This document shows, one piece after another, positions 51,185-59,594 of a stretch of 64,000 nucleotides of DNA (position 1 is the first letter of the stretch; each line of letters starts with the position of its first letter). The stretch comes from an uncultured Oscillibacter sp. (GTDB lineage: Bacteria; Bacillota; Clostridia; Oscillospirales; Oscillospiraceae), in NCBI GenBank assembly GCA_910587705.1, contig CAJUMX010000003.1, positions 62,001-126,000 of the forward strand. Reading direction: 5' to 3'. The notes under the pieces were generated by a model that had not been told where the DNA came from, did no database searches, and was given only the letters and a program-made list of their open reading frames with translations. Made by a program: the position numbers and the translations under genes.

Positions 51185-52990
51185 ATGATTCACCAAGATC
51201 ACATCCGTAACTTTTCCATCATCGCCCACATTGACCACGGCAAGTCCACCCTAGCGGACCGGCTGCTGGAAAAGTGCAACGCCGTCTCCCAGCGGGAGAT
51301 GGAGAGCCAGCTCCTGGACAACATGGACTTAGAGCGGGAGCGGGGCATCACCATCAAGGCCCGAGCCGTGCGGCTGAACTATACCGCCGCCGACGGGGAG
51401 GACTATGCCCTGAACCTCATCGACACCCCGGGCCATGTGGACTTTAACTACGAGGTGTCCCGGTCCCTGGCCGCCTGCGAGGGGGCGGTGCTGGTGGTGG
51501 ACTCCACCCAGGGCGTGGAGGCCCAGACCCTGGCCAACACCTACCTCGCCATGGAGCACGACCTGGAAATCCTGCCGGTTTTCAACAAAATTGACCTCCC
51601 CGCCGCCAACCCCGCCCAGGCCAAGCAGGAGGTAGAGGACATCATCGGCCTCCCCGCCCTGGACGCGCCGGAGATTTCCGCCAAACAGGGGGTCAACATC
51701 GACGCGGTGCTGGAGGACATTGTGAAAAACGTTCCGCCCCCCACCGGGGACGAGAACGCCCCCCTCAAGGCCCTGATTTTCGACAGCCAGTACGACAGCT
51801 ACCGGGGGGTCATCGTCTACATGCGCCTGATGGAGGGCAGCCTCCGGGCCGGGCAGACGGTGAAAATGATGGCCTCCGGCGCCAGCTACCAGGTGGTGGA
51901 GTGCGGCCACCTGCTGCCCCTCGGCATGGAGCCCTGCGGCTGCCTCCGGGCGGGGGAGGTGGGTTATTTCACCGCCTCCATCAAAAATGTCCAGGACACT
52001 CGGGTGGGCGACACGGTGACGGACGGGGCGAACCCGGCGGCGGAGGCCCTCCCGGGCTATCGGCCTGTGCAGCCCATGGTCTACTGCGGCATTTACACCG
52101 AGGACGGGTCCAAGTACCCGGACCTGCGGGACGCGCTGGAAAAGCTCCGGCTCAACGACGCGTCGCTGAGCTTTGAGCCCGAGTCCTCCGTGGCCCTGGG
52201 CTTCGGCTTCCGCTGTGGCTTTTTGGGCATGCTCCACATGGAGGTCATCCAGGAGCGGCTAGAGCGGGAATTTGATTTGGACCTGGTGACCACATTACCC
52301 TCCGTAATTTACGACGTTTATAAAACGGATGGTAGTCTAGTCCGGGTGGACAATCCCCATAATTACCCGGACCCGGCCTCCATCGAACGGGCGGAGGAGC
52401 CCTATGTCAAGGTTTCCATCATCAGCCCCAACGACTATGTGGGAAACATCATGCCCATGTGCCAGGAGCGCCGGGGGGAGTTCAAGGACATGCAGTACCT
52501 GGACACCCACCTGGTGGAGCTTCATTACCAGATGCCGCTGAACGAGATTATTTACGATTTCTTCGACACGCTGAAAGCGAACACGAAGGGCTACGCCTCC
52601 CTAGACTACGAGCTCTCCGGCTACCGCCCCAGCGAGCTGGTGAAGGTGGATTTGCTGCTGAACGGGGACCAGGTGGACGCGCTGAGCTTCATTGCCCACA
52701 AGGATAAAGCCTATCCCCGGGCCCGGAAGCTCTGCGAGAAGCTGAAGGAGAACATTCCCCGCCAGCTCTTCGAGGTGCCGGTGCAGGCGGCCATCGGCGG
52801 GCGGGTGATTGCCCGGGAGACGGTCAAGGCCATGCGGAAGGACGTGCTGGCCAAGTGCTACGGCGGCGACATCACCCGGAAGAAGAAGCTGCTGGAAAAG
52901 CAGAAGGAAGGCAAAAAGAAGATGCGGAGCCTGGGGTCTGTCCAGATCCCCACAGAGGCGTTCCTGGCGGTGCTGAAGCTGGACGAGTGA
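51185..52990 (+). CDS. lepA: Elongation factor 4 (LepA)
   Basis: 601 residues, full length. G1 AHIDHGKST is at 14-22, the G2 loop is RERGITIKA, G3 is DTPGHVDF, G4 NKID. Domains III and V follow EF-G, and the LepA-specific C-terminal domain ends KKMRSLGSVQIPTEAFLAVL. It acts on stalled ribosomes in initiation or back-translocation. AAGGAGG precedes the ATG. Confidence 0.98.
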   Translation: MIHQDHIRNFSIIAHIDHGKSTLADRLLEKCNAVSQREMESQLLDNMDLERERGITIKARAVRLNYTAADGEDYALNLIDTPGHVDFNYEVSRSLAACEGAVLVVDSTQGVEAQTLANTYLAMEHDLEILPVFNKIDLPAANPAQAKQEVEDIIGLPALDAPEISAKQGVNIDAVLEDIVKNVPPPTGDENAPLKALIFDSQYDSYRGVIVYMRLMEGSLRAGQTVKMMASGASYQVVECGHLLPLGMEPCGCLRAGEVGYFTASIKNVQDTRVGDTVTDGANPAAEALPGYRPVQPMVYCGIYTEDGSKYPDLRDALEKLRLNDASLSFEPESSVALGFGFRCGFLGMLHMEVIQERLEREFDLDLVTTLPSVIYDVYKTDGSLVRVDNPHNYPDPASIERAEEPYVKVSIISPNDYVGNIMPMCQERRGEFKDMQYLDTHLVELHYQMPLNEIIYDFFDTLKANTKGYASLDYELSGYRPSELVKVDLLLNGDQVDALSFIAHKDKAYPRARKLCEKLKENIPRQLFEVPVQAAIGGRVIARETVKAMRKDVLAKCYGGDITRKKKLLEKQKEGKKKMRSLGSVQIPTEAFLAVLKLDE

Positions 52991-53004
52991 CCTCGTCGGG
53001 GCTT

Positions 53005-53643
53005 TTACTCGCCCTTCGGGCGGGGGAAATTGGATACCAGCGATGGCTGGTTCTTTGCACCCCCCATTTTCTCTTTTTCTTCCAGAAGAAAACGAGAAAA
53101 CGGGCCGTGCACGGTCCAAAAGAGAAAAAGAAGTAACGGGGACGACGCGGGGGCGCGGCTGAATGATCGGCGGAGCCGGAATGACTTCCCACGCGCAATC
53201 AAATTGAGCGGGGGTTGTCCTTCACCGAATGGACCAGCTCCTCTTTTCGCTGCCGCACCCTGGTGGTTGCGCCGGAACTGCGTTTACCGATCTTTGAAAA
53301 ACCCCTTTCTAAAGAAGAAGAAGGTCTACCGTCGAAAAAACGGTAGACCTTCTATTTTCTTCAACAGCCAAGGTGCAGCAGCGAAAAGAGGAGGGAGTCC
53401 ATTCGATAACCTCCAAAACCCCCGCTCAAACTACGCCGCGGGCAAGAGACATGCGTACCCGGAGGAAGCACCTTTTGCGCGTCCCCTCGTCCCACGTCCC
53501 CCCGCAGGGGCCGTACTTCCTTTTCTCTTTTGGACCGTGCACGGCCCGTTTTCTCTTTTTCTTCTGGAAGAAAAAGAGAAAATGGGGGGTGCAATGAACC
53601 AGCCATCGCTGGTATCCATTCTCCCCCGCCCGAAGGGCGAGAA
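53005..53643. repeat. Multi-hairpin inverted-repeat element, copy D
   Basis: The two ends, about 53006-53138 and 53512-53642, are inverted copies of each other and carry CTCGCCC-loop-GGGCGGG, ACCAGCGATGGCTGGT, an A/T-rich hairpin (TTTTCTCTTTTTCTT with its complement) and CCGTGCACGG. The left core belongs to the same type as copy A (ATGA..CGGCGGAGCC). The right core differs and matches copy E (GGGTACGCATGTCTC in reverse). A separate perfect 14-bp hairpin lies at 53319-53353. The 682-base gap after lepA holds nothing else. Confidence 0.82.
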
Positions 53644-53672
53644 TCAGCCCCGCCTCGGCAAGAGGCCCCCTA

Positions 53673-53852
53673 TCAGCCGATACTGATAGCACTCACCGGA
53701 CACTCGTCACGGGCGCTCTGGGCCGCGTCCAGCATCCCGTCGGGGACCTCCCCGCCGTGGGCGAAGCCGTCGTCCCCCATGGAAAATACCTCCGGGCAGT
53801 TCCCGGCGCACAGGCCGCAGCCAATGCAGCTTTCATTTACTGTCGCGTTCAT
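53673..53852 (-). CDS. Ferredoxin, single [4Fe-4S]
   Basis: 59 residues. Cluster ligands C9, C12, C15 and C51 (CIGCGLC ... CPVSAI); C19 may form a disulfide as in Thermotoga-type ferredoxins. It carries electrons for ferredoxin-dependent enzymes such as the 2-oxoacid oxidoreductase or radical SAM proteins. The start is ATG 53852 with GGAG upstream; a 24-codon extension crosses a terminator. Confidence 0.93.
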   Translation of the reverse strand: MNATVNESCIGCGLCAGNCPEVFSMGDDGFAHGGEVPDGMLDAAQSARDECPVSAISIG

Positions 53853-53870
53853 CGCGTTTCTCCTATTCTG

Positions 53871-53903
53871 AAAAAAATTTGCCCCGTCCCAGAGGAACGG
53901 GGC
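53871..53903 (-). terminator. Terminator of the SCIFF operon
   Basis: GCCCCGT and ACGGGGC pair around 9 bases, followed on the minus strand by AAATTTTTTT. It separates the decarboxylase-like gene from the ferredoxin gene. Confidence 0.7.
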
Positions 53904-53934
53904 GGCAAGGCTAGTGTGCCTCATTTTTTCATTT

Positions 53935-55272
53935 TCAGTCCTTTAAAACATCCACATATTTTACGCCGTAATACCGAAACAGCGCCAGGGCTTCTTCCCC
54001 AATCCGCTCCCCGGACACGGCGACGGGCACCGCCGGGGGACAGCTCACCGTGGGCGCGCCGCAGACCCGGCCCAGGCTCTCCTCCGCCGGGACGGTCTCC
54101 TGGGGGGCGAACAGGGCCTCCCGGATAGACCGAACCCGCTCCCCCCTGGCAAGAGGCAGGGAGATCGCCGGGGCGGCGGGGGCCCGGTTTTCCCCCAGGG
54201 CGGCGGAAACGCGGGCAAGGTCCTCCGGGCCGTTTTCCGGCGTGGCCATGAGGACCAGGAAGTCCCGGTCCGCGTACTCGCACTCCACGCCGCCCCGGCG
54301 GAGGCGGTCCGCCAGGTCCAGCCCCGTCAGGCCCGCCGGGGCCCGGAGGGTCAGGCGCAGGGGGTCCGAGGACTCCGTCCGCCAGCCCTGGGCGAAAAGG
54401 GTTTTCCCCAGGGCCTCCAGGCGGCGGAGGGCCTCTTTCAGGCGGGCGGGGTACTCCTCCGACAAAGAGCAGTTGCACAAATCCAGGGACGCTAAGGTCA
54501 GGTAGGACGGGCTGGTGGAGCCGAAGAGGGCCAGGGCGGGCCGGGCGTTCTCCCGAAACGCCGCCGGGGCGGTTTTGGAGATATGCAGATACGCCCCGCC
54601 GGTGAGGACCGGGAGGGTCTTGTGGGCGGAATCGCAGGTGAGGTCCGCTCCCAGGTCCAGGGGGTGGTGGGAGGGGGAGAGGAAGCGCAGATAGGCCCCG
54701 TGGGCGTTGTCCACCAGAAGCGGCGTTTTGTGGGCGTGGCACACCTCCGCCAGGGCGGAGATATCCGCCATATTCCCCAGGTAGTCGGGGCTGGTGACGT
54801 AGACGGCGGCGGGGGGCGCGGGCAGGGCGGCCAGGGCCTTTTCCAGGCCCTCCGCCGTAACGGGACAGGCGCAGAGGGAGCTTGTCCCCTCCTCCGGCCA
54901 GAGCCAAAGGGGCTCGAAGTCCAGCAGGGCGGCGGCGTGGACGAAGGATTTGTGGACGTTCCGGGCGGCCAGAATCACCGGAGGCGTACCTGCCGGACGG
55001 TTTTGGAGGGCCAGGAACAGCATGGCCTTGACGCACTGGGTAGACCCTTCGGTGGAGTAGAACGTGGCGGCGGAGCCGAAGAGGGCGGCGGCGTTTTCCT
55101 CGCTCTGCGCAATGACCCCGGAGGCCTCATAAAGGGAGTCCGCCCCGGAAATCTCCGTCAGGTCCCAGGCCTCGCAGCCCAAGGGGCCCCGGCCCTTGTG
55201 CCCCGGCATGTGGAGCCAGGCCGTGCCGGAGGCGGCGTAGGCCCGGAGGAAGTCCGCCAGGGGGGTGGTCAT
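53935..55272 (-). CDS. Orn/Lys/Arg decarboxylase family PLP protein
   Basis: 445 residues, about the length of the compact clostridial/bacillar branch of group III decarboxylases. WLHMPGHKG is at 19-27, TFYSTEGSTQ near 72 and the PLP lysine is K218 in DSAHKTLPVLTG. The C-terminal domain ends KYVDVLKD. It decarboxylates a basic amino acid, or may have a related role; the substrate is not decided. The start ATG 55272 overlaps the maturase stop by 4 bases; a longer frame upstream is spurious. Confidence 0.85.
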   Translation of the reverse strand: MTTPLADFLRAYAASGTAWLHMPGHKGRGPLGCEAWDLTEISGADSLYEASGVIAQSEENAAALFGSAATFYSTEGSTQCVKAMLFLALQNRPAGTPPVILAARNVHKSFVHAAALLDFEPLWLWPEEGTSSLCACPVTAEGLEKALAALPAPPAAVYVTSPDYLGNMADISALAEVCHAHKTPLLVDNAHGAYLRFLSPSHHPLDLGADLTCDSAHKTLPVLTGGAYLHISKTAPAAFRENARPALALFGSTSPSYLTLASLDLCNCSLSEEYPARLKEALRRLEALGKTLFAQGWRTESSDPLRLTLRAPAGLTGLDLADRLRRGGVECEYADRDFLVLMATPENGPEDLARVSAALGENRAPAAPAISLPLARGERVRSIREALFAPQETVPAEESLGRVCGAPTVSCPPAVPVAVSGERIGEEALALFRYYGVKYVDVLKD

Positions 55273-56657
55273 GCTTCCTCCGCCTCCTCCGCCAGGGCGG
55301 CTTGGAGCATGATGGCGCACTCCATCCGTTTGCGGAAGAGCTCGCAGCCCGCCTCGTAGACCCCCCGGATGGAGCCGGAGGCGTGGTAGGCGTTGGCGGC
55401 GCAGCCGCCGGAGCAGTAGAGCTTGGCCCAGCAGTCCGCGCACTCGGGCCGGGCGTAGGCGTTGCAGGAGCGGAACTCCTCCCGCAGGGCGGCGTTCGTC
55501 ACGCCCTGCCACACGTCCCCCAGTTTATAGGATTCCTCCCCCACGAACTGGTGGCAGGGGTACAGGTCCCCCCAGGGGGTGACGGCCATGTACTCCGTGC
55601 CGGAGCCACAACCGGAGACCCGCTTGTAGACGCAGGGCCCTCCCGTGAGGTCCAGCATGTAGTGATAAAAGGTGATGGGACGGCCCTGCTTATGGCGCTC
55701 CAGCATTTCCTTTGCCAGGAGCTCGTACTGCTCCTTGACGATCTCCAAATCCTCCGCCGTCAGGGCCGCCGGGTCCCCCGGGGCGCAAACCACCGGCTCC
55801 ATGGAAAGCTCGGTAAAGCCCAGGTCCGCCATGTGAAAGAGGTCCTTCGTAAAGTCGGGATTCCGGTGGGTGAAGGTGCCCCGCATATAGTACCGGCTTC
55901 CCCCCCGGGCTTTCACCAGCTCCTGGAACTTGGGGACGATGCGGTCATAGCTGCCGTTTCCGGCGTAGTCCACCCGGAGGGCGTCGTGAATTTCCTTCCG
56001 CCCGTCCAGGGAGAGGACCACGTTGTCCATCTCCCGGTTGGCGAAGTCGATGACGTCCTGGTCAATGAGCATCCCGTTGGTGGTGAGGGTGAAGCGGAAG
56101 TGCTTGTGATGGGGCTCCTCCTGGGTCCGGGCGTAGGCCACCAGGTCCTTCACCACCTGCCAGTTCATCAGGGGTTCGCCGCCGAAGAAGTCCACTTCCA
56201 GGTTCGTTCGGCTTCCGGAGTGGGCGATGAGGAAGTCCAGGGCCTGCTTGCCCACCTCGAAGGACATGAGGGCCCGGTCCCCGTGGTACTTCCCCTGGCT
56301 TGCGAAGCAGTAGGAGCAGTTCAGATTGCAGGTGTGGGCCACGTGGAGGCAGAGGGCCTTCACCACGTCGCCGGAACGCTGCTTAAAAGTCCCGGCGATG
56401 TCCGAAAAGGTGTCGGGGGTGTAGAGCTGCCCGGACTTCACCAGGGCCTCCACGTCGGCCAGGCACTCCCGGAGCTCCGCCTCCGTCACGTCGGGGCGGT
56501 CCCGGTAGGTTTCCAGCAGGGTTTGTACAATCTCCTCCGGCGTGTGGTCCGGGTAGAGGGCAATCAGGTCATAGGCCACCTCGTCCACCACGTGGACGCC
56601 GCCGGAGCAAGTGTCCAGGACGAGGTTATAGCCGTTCAGCTTGTATTGATGTACCAT
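55269..56657 (-). CDS. scfB: SCIFF peptide maturase (radical SAM)
   Basis: 462 residues. The radical SAM motif C110-x3-C114-x2-C117 reads CNLNCSYC. N-terminal MVHQYKLNGYNLVLDTCSGG is typical of the family (a RiPP-recognition-like start). A SPASM-type C-terminal region has CGSGTEYMAVTPWGDLYPC and CADCWAKLYCSGGC for auxiliary [4Fe-4S] clusters. It forms a thioether link between a cysteine and a neighbouring residue of SCIFF. ATG 56657 has GGGAGGAA upstream; the longer frame ends in the scfA region. It follows scfA by 82 bases. Confidence 0.94.
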   Translation of the reverse strand: MVHQYKLNGYNLVLDTCSGGVHVVDEVAYDLIALYPDHTPEEIVQTLLETYRDRPDVTEAELRECLADVEALVKSGQLYTPDTFSDIAGTFKQRSGDVVKALCLHVAHTCNLNCSYCFASQGKYHGDRALMSFEVGKQALDFLIAHSGSRTNLEVDFFGGEPLMNWQVVKDLVAYARTQEEPHHKHFRFTLTTNGMLIDQDVIDFANREMDNVVLSLDGRKEIHDALRVDYAGNGSYDRIVPKFQELVKARGGSRYYMRGTFTHRNPDFTKDLFHMADLGFTELSMEPVVCAPGDPAALTAEDLEIVKEQYELLAKEMLERHKQGRPITFYHYMLDLTGGPCVYKRVSGCGSGTEYMAVTPWGDLYPCHQFVGEESYKLGDVWQGVTNAALREEFRSCNAYARPECADCWAKLYCSGGCAANAYHASGSIRGVYEAGCELFRKRMECAIMLQAALAEEAEEA

Positions 56658-56739
56658 GTGTTCCTCCCAAGCCGCCCGGAGGGGGCGGCGGTCTTGTTGA
56701 CAGGAAAAGCGCCGCCTCACCGGGCGGCGCTTCGGCTGT

Positions 56740-56880
56740 TTACTTCTGCTCGCACTTCTGGTTGGCGACGCCGCAGGAGGTCTTGCAGGCGGACTGGCAG
56801 GAGGTCTGGCACTCGCCGCAGCCGCCCTTTTTGGCGCTCTCGCAGAGGCTGCGGGTCTCCAGGGTCTTGATTCTCTTCAT
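56740..56880 (-). CDS. scfA: SCIFF ribosomal peptide precursor (46 aa)
   Basis: A short gene ahead of the maturase. The product starts MKRIKTLETRSLCESAKKG and continues with the SCIFF cysteine run CGECQTSCQSACKTSCGVAN, with cysteines at 21, 24, 28, 32, 36 and 43, the usual six. A seventh, C13, is additional. GGGAG precedes the ATG. SCIFF peptides are near-universal in Clostridia and are modified by the maturase; their biological role is not settled. Confidence 0.96.
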   Translation of the reverse strand: MKRIKTLETRSLCESAKKGGCGECQTSCQSACKTSCGVANQKCEQK

Positions 56881-56949
56881 GATCGTTACTCCCATCTGAT
56901 TGAATTTAAAGCGCTCCGCTTTTGGAAAAAGCGGCCTTTTATCTCCGAC

Positions 56950-56978
56950 AGTTTAGCATAGGACCGCCGGAAAGTCAA
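56950..56978 (-). promoter_or_regulatory. Promoter of the SCIFF operon
   Basis: On the minus strand TTGACT (56978-56973) and TAAACT (56955-56950) are 17 bases apart. The leader carries a hairpin CCGCTTTT/AAAAGCGG (56916-56934). Confidence 0.6.
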
Positions 56979-57100
56979 GAGGAAGGGGAACCTTGGGAGT
57001 GTCCAAAAGCAGTTATTTCTTCTCTTTGGAAACAAAACTGCGCCCGCGGCCGCGTGTCGGAGGCCAACCGCCGCGAAGCGGCGGCCCTTAGGCCGGAGAC

Positions 57101-57304
57101 AAACGGGCCGCGCACGGTCCAAGAGAGAAAAAGAAGGAACGGGGGACGATATGAGGGATACGGCTGAATGATTGACGCGGTAGGAGCCACCGTCCCGCGT
57201 CCGCCGTTGGCGGCTTTGCCGCTTACAGCGGCGGCGCACCCCTTGCGGCCTGGTGCGGGGATTTGGAGTTTATCGAATGGACCAGCTCTTCTTTTCGCTA
57301 CCGT
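57101..57304. repeat. Multi-hairpin element, degenerate copy C
   Basis: It keeps the marker blocks ACGGGCC-CACGGTCC, GAGAAAAAGAAG, CGGCTGAATGAT and the tail ATCGAATGGACCAGCTC with TTTTCGCTACCG. The region between holds a folded module (57194-57259) also found near 61.3 kb. The tail overlaps the end of the HAD gene, whose TAG stop (57298-57300) lies in it. Confidence 0.65.
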
Positions 57305-57948
57305 CCGACCTCCGTCAGCTCCTCATAGCTCTGGATATAATACTCCGCCAGGCGGCGCATTTCCTCCTGCTCCGGCTCCGATGCGTCGTACACCGCCGCC
57401 GTCCGAAAGCCCGCCGCCTTGGCGGTTCGCAGGGCGTAAAGGGCGTCCTCAAACACCACAGTATCCTTCTTCGTGGACCGAAGGCGGCGGAGGGCCCGCT
57501 CGTAAACCTCCGGCCCCTCCCGCTTCTCCTGGCCCGCCTCCCGGCTGGTGATGATTCCCCGGAAGAAGCCCTCCAGCCCTGCGGTTTTCAGGGCGGCCTC
57601 CGCCAGGGGGCGGTCCGTGGCGGTGGCCACGTACATCCAGACCCCCTCCATTTTTAAAACGGAGAGGAAGCGCACCAGCCCTGGCTTGGGCCGGACGTCC
57701 CGGTGGTAAAAGGCCGCAATCTGCTCCCAGACCTCCGCCGCCAGCTCCTCCGGCGTGCCGGGGAGGCCGCACAGCTCCTTGCACAGGGCGCAGCCCTCCC
57801 ATACGGAGAGGGCGTTGACCCGTTTGTCCAAGTCCGGCGGAGGAACCAGGCCGTGGCTTTGCACCAAAGCGGAGGCCCGGCTCCGCCACATGGGCATGGA
57901 GTCCACCAGCGTTCCGTCCATATCGAAAATGGCGCTTTGCAGTCTCAT
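57298..57948 (-). CDS. HAD family phosphatase (subfamily IA)
   Basis: 216 residues. Motif I is FDMDGTLVDS with nucleophile D9 and D11, motif II is YVATAT, and motif III/IV is VVFEDALYALRTAKAAGF. The cap lies after motif I. It removes phosphate from small metabolites; substrate unknown. The last codons lie in the repeat element. ATG 57948 precedes the previous gene by 13 bases, so it may be read with it. Confidence 0.9.
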   Translation of the reverse strand: MRLQSAIFDMDGTLVDSMPMWRSRASALVQSHGLVPPPDLDKRVNALSVWEGCALCKELCGLPGTPEELAAEVWEQIAAFYHRDVRPKPGLVRFLSVLKMEGVWMYVATATDRPLAEAALKTAGLEGFFRGIITSREAGQEKREGPEVYERALRRLRSTKKDTVVFEDALYALRTAKAAGFRTAAVYDASEPEQEEMRRLAEYYIQSYEELTEVGR

Positions 57949-57961
57949 GATACCATCCTCC

Positions 57962-59248
57962 TCACTCCGGCAGCCTTGCCAGTCCCGCCTCCGTCAGCTT
58001 CTGGAGGCTCATCAGGATGCCGAGCTTCGCATGCTGCCAGGTGAGCCCTCCTTGGAAATACACGGCGTAGGGCGGGCGGATGGGCCCGTCGGCGGAGAGC
58101 TCGATGGAGCTGCCCTGGACGAAGGCCCCGGCGGCCATGACCACCTCGCTGTCATAGCCCGGCATGGCCCAGGGCTCCGGAGTGACGTAGCTGTCCACCG
58201 GCGCGGCGGCCTGAATCCCCCGGCAAAAGGCCAGCATGGCCTCCCGGCTTCCCAGGGTGACGGCCTGGATGATGTCGTGGCGCTCCTCCGAGGCATTGGG
58301 CACGCAGGAAAAGCCCAGGCCCTCATAGAGGTTCGCGGCAAAGACCGCCCCTTTCAGCGCCCCCGCCGTCACCGTGGGGGCCAGGAAGAGGCCCTGGTAA
58401 AAGGCGGGCATCAGCCCCAGGTTGGCTCCCACCTCCTGCCCCAGGCCCGGGGCGGAGAGACGGTAGGCGCAGCGCTCCACGCACTCGTTTGTGCCGCAGA
58501 TGTACCCGCCGATGGGGGCCAGGCCCCCGCCGGGGTTTTTGATGAGGCTTCCCACCACCATGTCGGCCCCCAGGTCCGAGGGCTCCCGGGTCTCCACGAA
58601 CTCGCCGTAGCAGTTGTCCACCATGACCTTCACGTCCGGCTTGACGGACTTGCAGAAGGCGATGAGCTTCCCGATCTCGGCCACGGAGAAGCTGGGCCGG
58701 GTGGCGTAGCCCTTGGAGCGCTGGATGGTGATGAGCTTGGTCCGCTCGTTGATGCGGGAGCGGATGGCTTCATAGTCAAAGCCGCCGCATGGCAGCAGGT
58801 CCGCCTGGGCATAGGTGACGCCGTATTCCCGCAAGGAGCACTTGGAGGGCCGGATGCCAATGACCTCCTCCAGCGTGTCGTAGGGGGCCCCCACGGGGGA
58901 GAGGAGCTCGTCCCCCGGCAGGAGGTTGGCGGACAGGGCCACGGTGAGGGCGTGGGTGCCGCAGGTAATCTGAGGCCGGACCAGGGCGGCCTCCGTGTGA
59001 AAGACGGCGGCGTAGACCCGTTCCAGGTTGTCCCGGCCCTCGTCGTCGTAGCCGTAGCCGGTGGTGGCGGCAAAGTGGGTGGCGTTGACCCGGTTTTGCT
59101 GCATGGCGTGGAGGACCTTGGCCTGGTTGTACTCGGCGGTGCGGTCGATATCCGCGAAACGGTCCCGGAGACGGTTCAGCGCCGCCTCTCCATAGCGGTA
59201 AACGGCGGGGCTGACGCCCAGGGTCTGGTAAATGGCTTGCAGTTCCAT
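57962..59248 (-). CDS. Methionine gamma-lyase family PLP protein (aluminium-resistance-like)
   Basis: 428 residues. A PLP-dependent fold with RPQITCGTHALTVALSANLLPGDE in two pieces, DNCYGEFVE and the likely PLP lysine in GSLIKNPGGGLAP. It belongs to the Firmicutes family once called aluminium resistance protein. Activity is not established; a C-S lyase is one possibility. ATG 59248 follows AAGGAG. Confidence 0.88.
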   Translation of the reverse strand: MELQAIYQTLGVSPAVYRYGEAALNRLRDRFADIDRTAEYNQAKVLHAMQQNRVNATHFAATTGYGYDDEGRDNLERVYAAVFHTEAALVRPQITCGTHALTVALSANLLPGDELLSPVGAPYDTLEEVIGIRPSKCSLREYGVTYAQADLLPCGGFDYEAIRSRINERTKLITIQRSKGYATRPSFSVAEIGKLIAFCKSVKPDVKVMVDNCYGEFVETREPSDLGADMVVGSLIKNPGGGLAPIGGYICGTNECVERCAYRLSAPGLGQEVGANLGLMPAFYQGLFLAPTVTAGALKGAVFAANLYEGLGFSCVPNASEERHDIIQAVTLGSREAMLAFCRGIQAAAPVDSYVTPEPWAMPGYDSEVVMAAGAFVQGSSIELSADGPIRPPYAVYFQGGLTWQHAKLGILMSLQKLTEAGLARLPE

Positions 59249-59284
59249 GAAAGGGCTCCTTCTCATTTGTTTTCAACAGAGCCT

Positions 59285-59313
59285 ATCATAGGCGATGGGG
59301 CCGGGGCTGTCAA
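59285..59313 (-). promoter_or_regulatory. Promoter of the lyase-HAD pair
   Basis: On the minus strand a perfect TTGACA (59313-59308) and TATGAT (59290-59285) are 17 bases apart. The bases between here and 59508 hold a GCGGTGC/GCACCGC stem near 59380 and otherwise nothing recognisable. Confidence 0.78.
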
Positions 59314-59508
59314 GGGAAAACGAAACGCCCGCCGCAAAACGACGGGTGATGAAACAGGGGGAGTATCCGCACTTTACGCGGTGCTGAGCTCCAAACTCGG
59401 CACCGCGTTTGTGTTTCCGGCGGACGCCCAGGGCGGAGGGGCAAATCAAACAACTACTTCCGCGGGCAACAGGGGTCCCTCCGCCCGGGAGTTCCGTCCG
59501 CCGGAGCT

Positions 59509-59546
59509 CAAAAGAACGAGAGGCCGCGCGAAATGCGCGGCCTCTC
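59509..59546 (-). terminator. Terminator of ilvE
   Basis: A perfect 12-bp stem (59518-59529 with 59535-59546), followed on the minus strand by CGTTCTTTT. Confidence 0.78.
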
Positions 59547-59594
59547 TCTTTGCGTTCAAGGCACAGACAAACGTGCGCCGAAGCCGTTTGCCGC

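Noticed and set aside
53361..53619. Several overlapping frames on both strands in repeat copy D
   Set aside because: They are open only because of palindromic, G+C-rich sequence; none has start signals or a recognisable domain.
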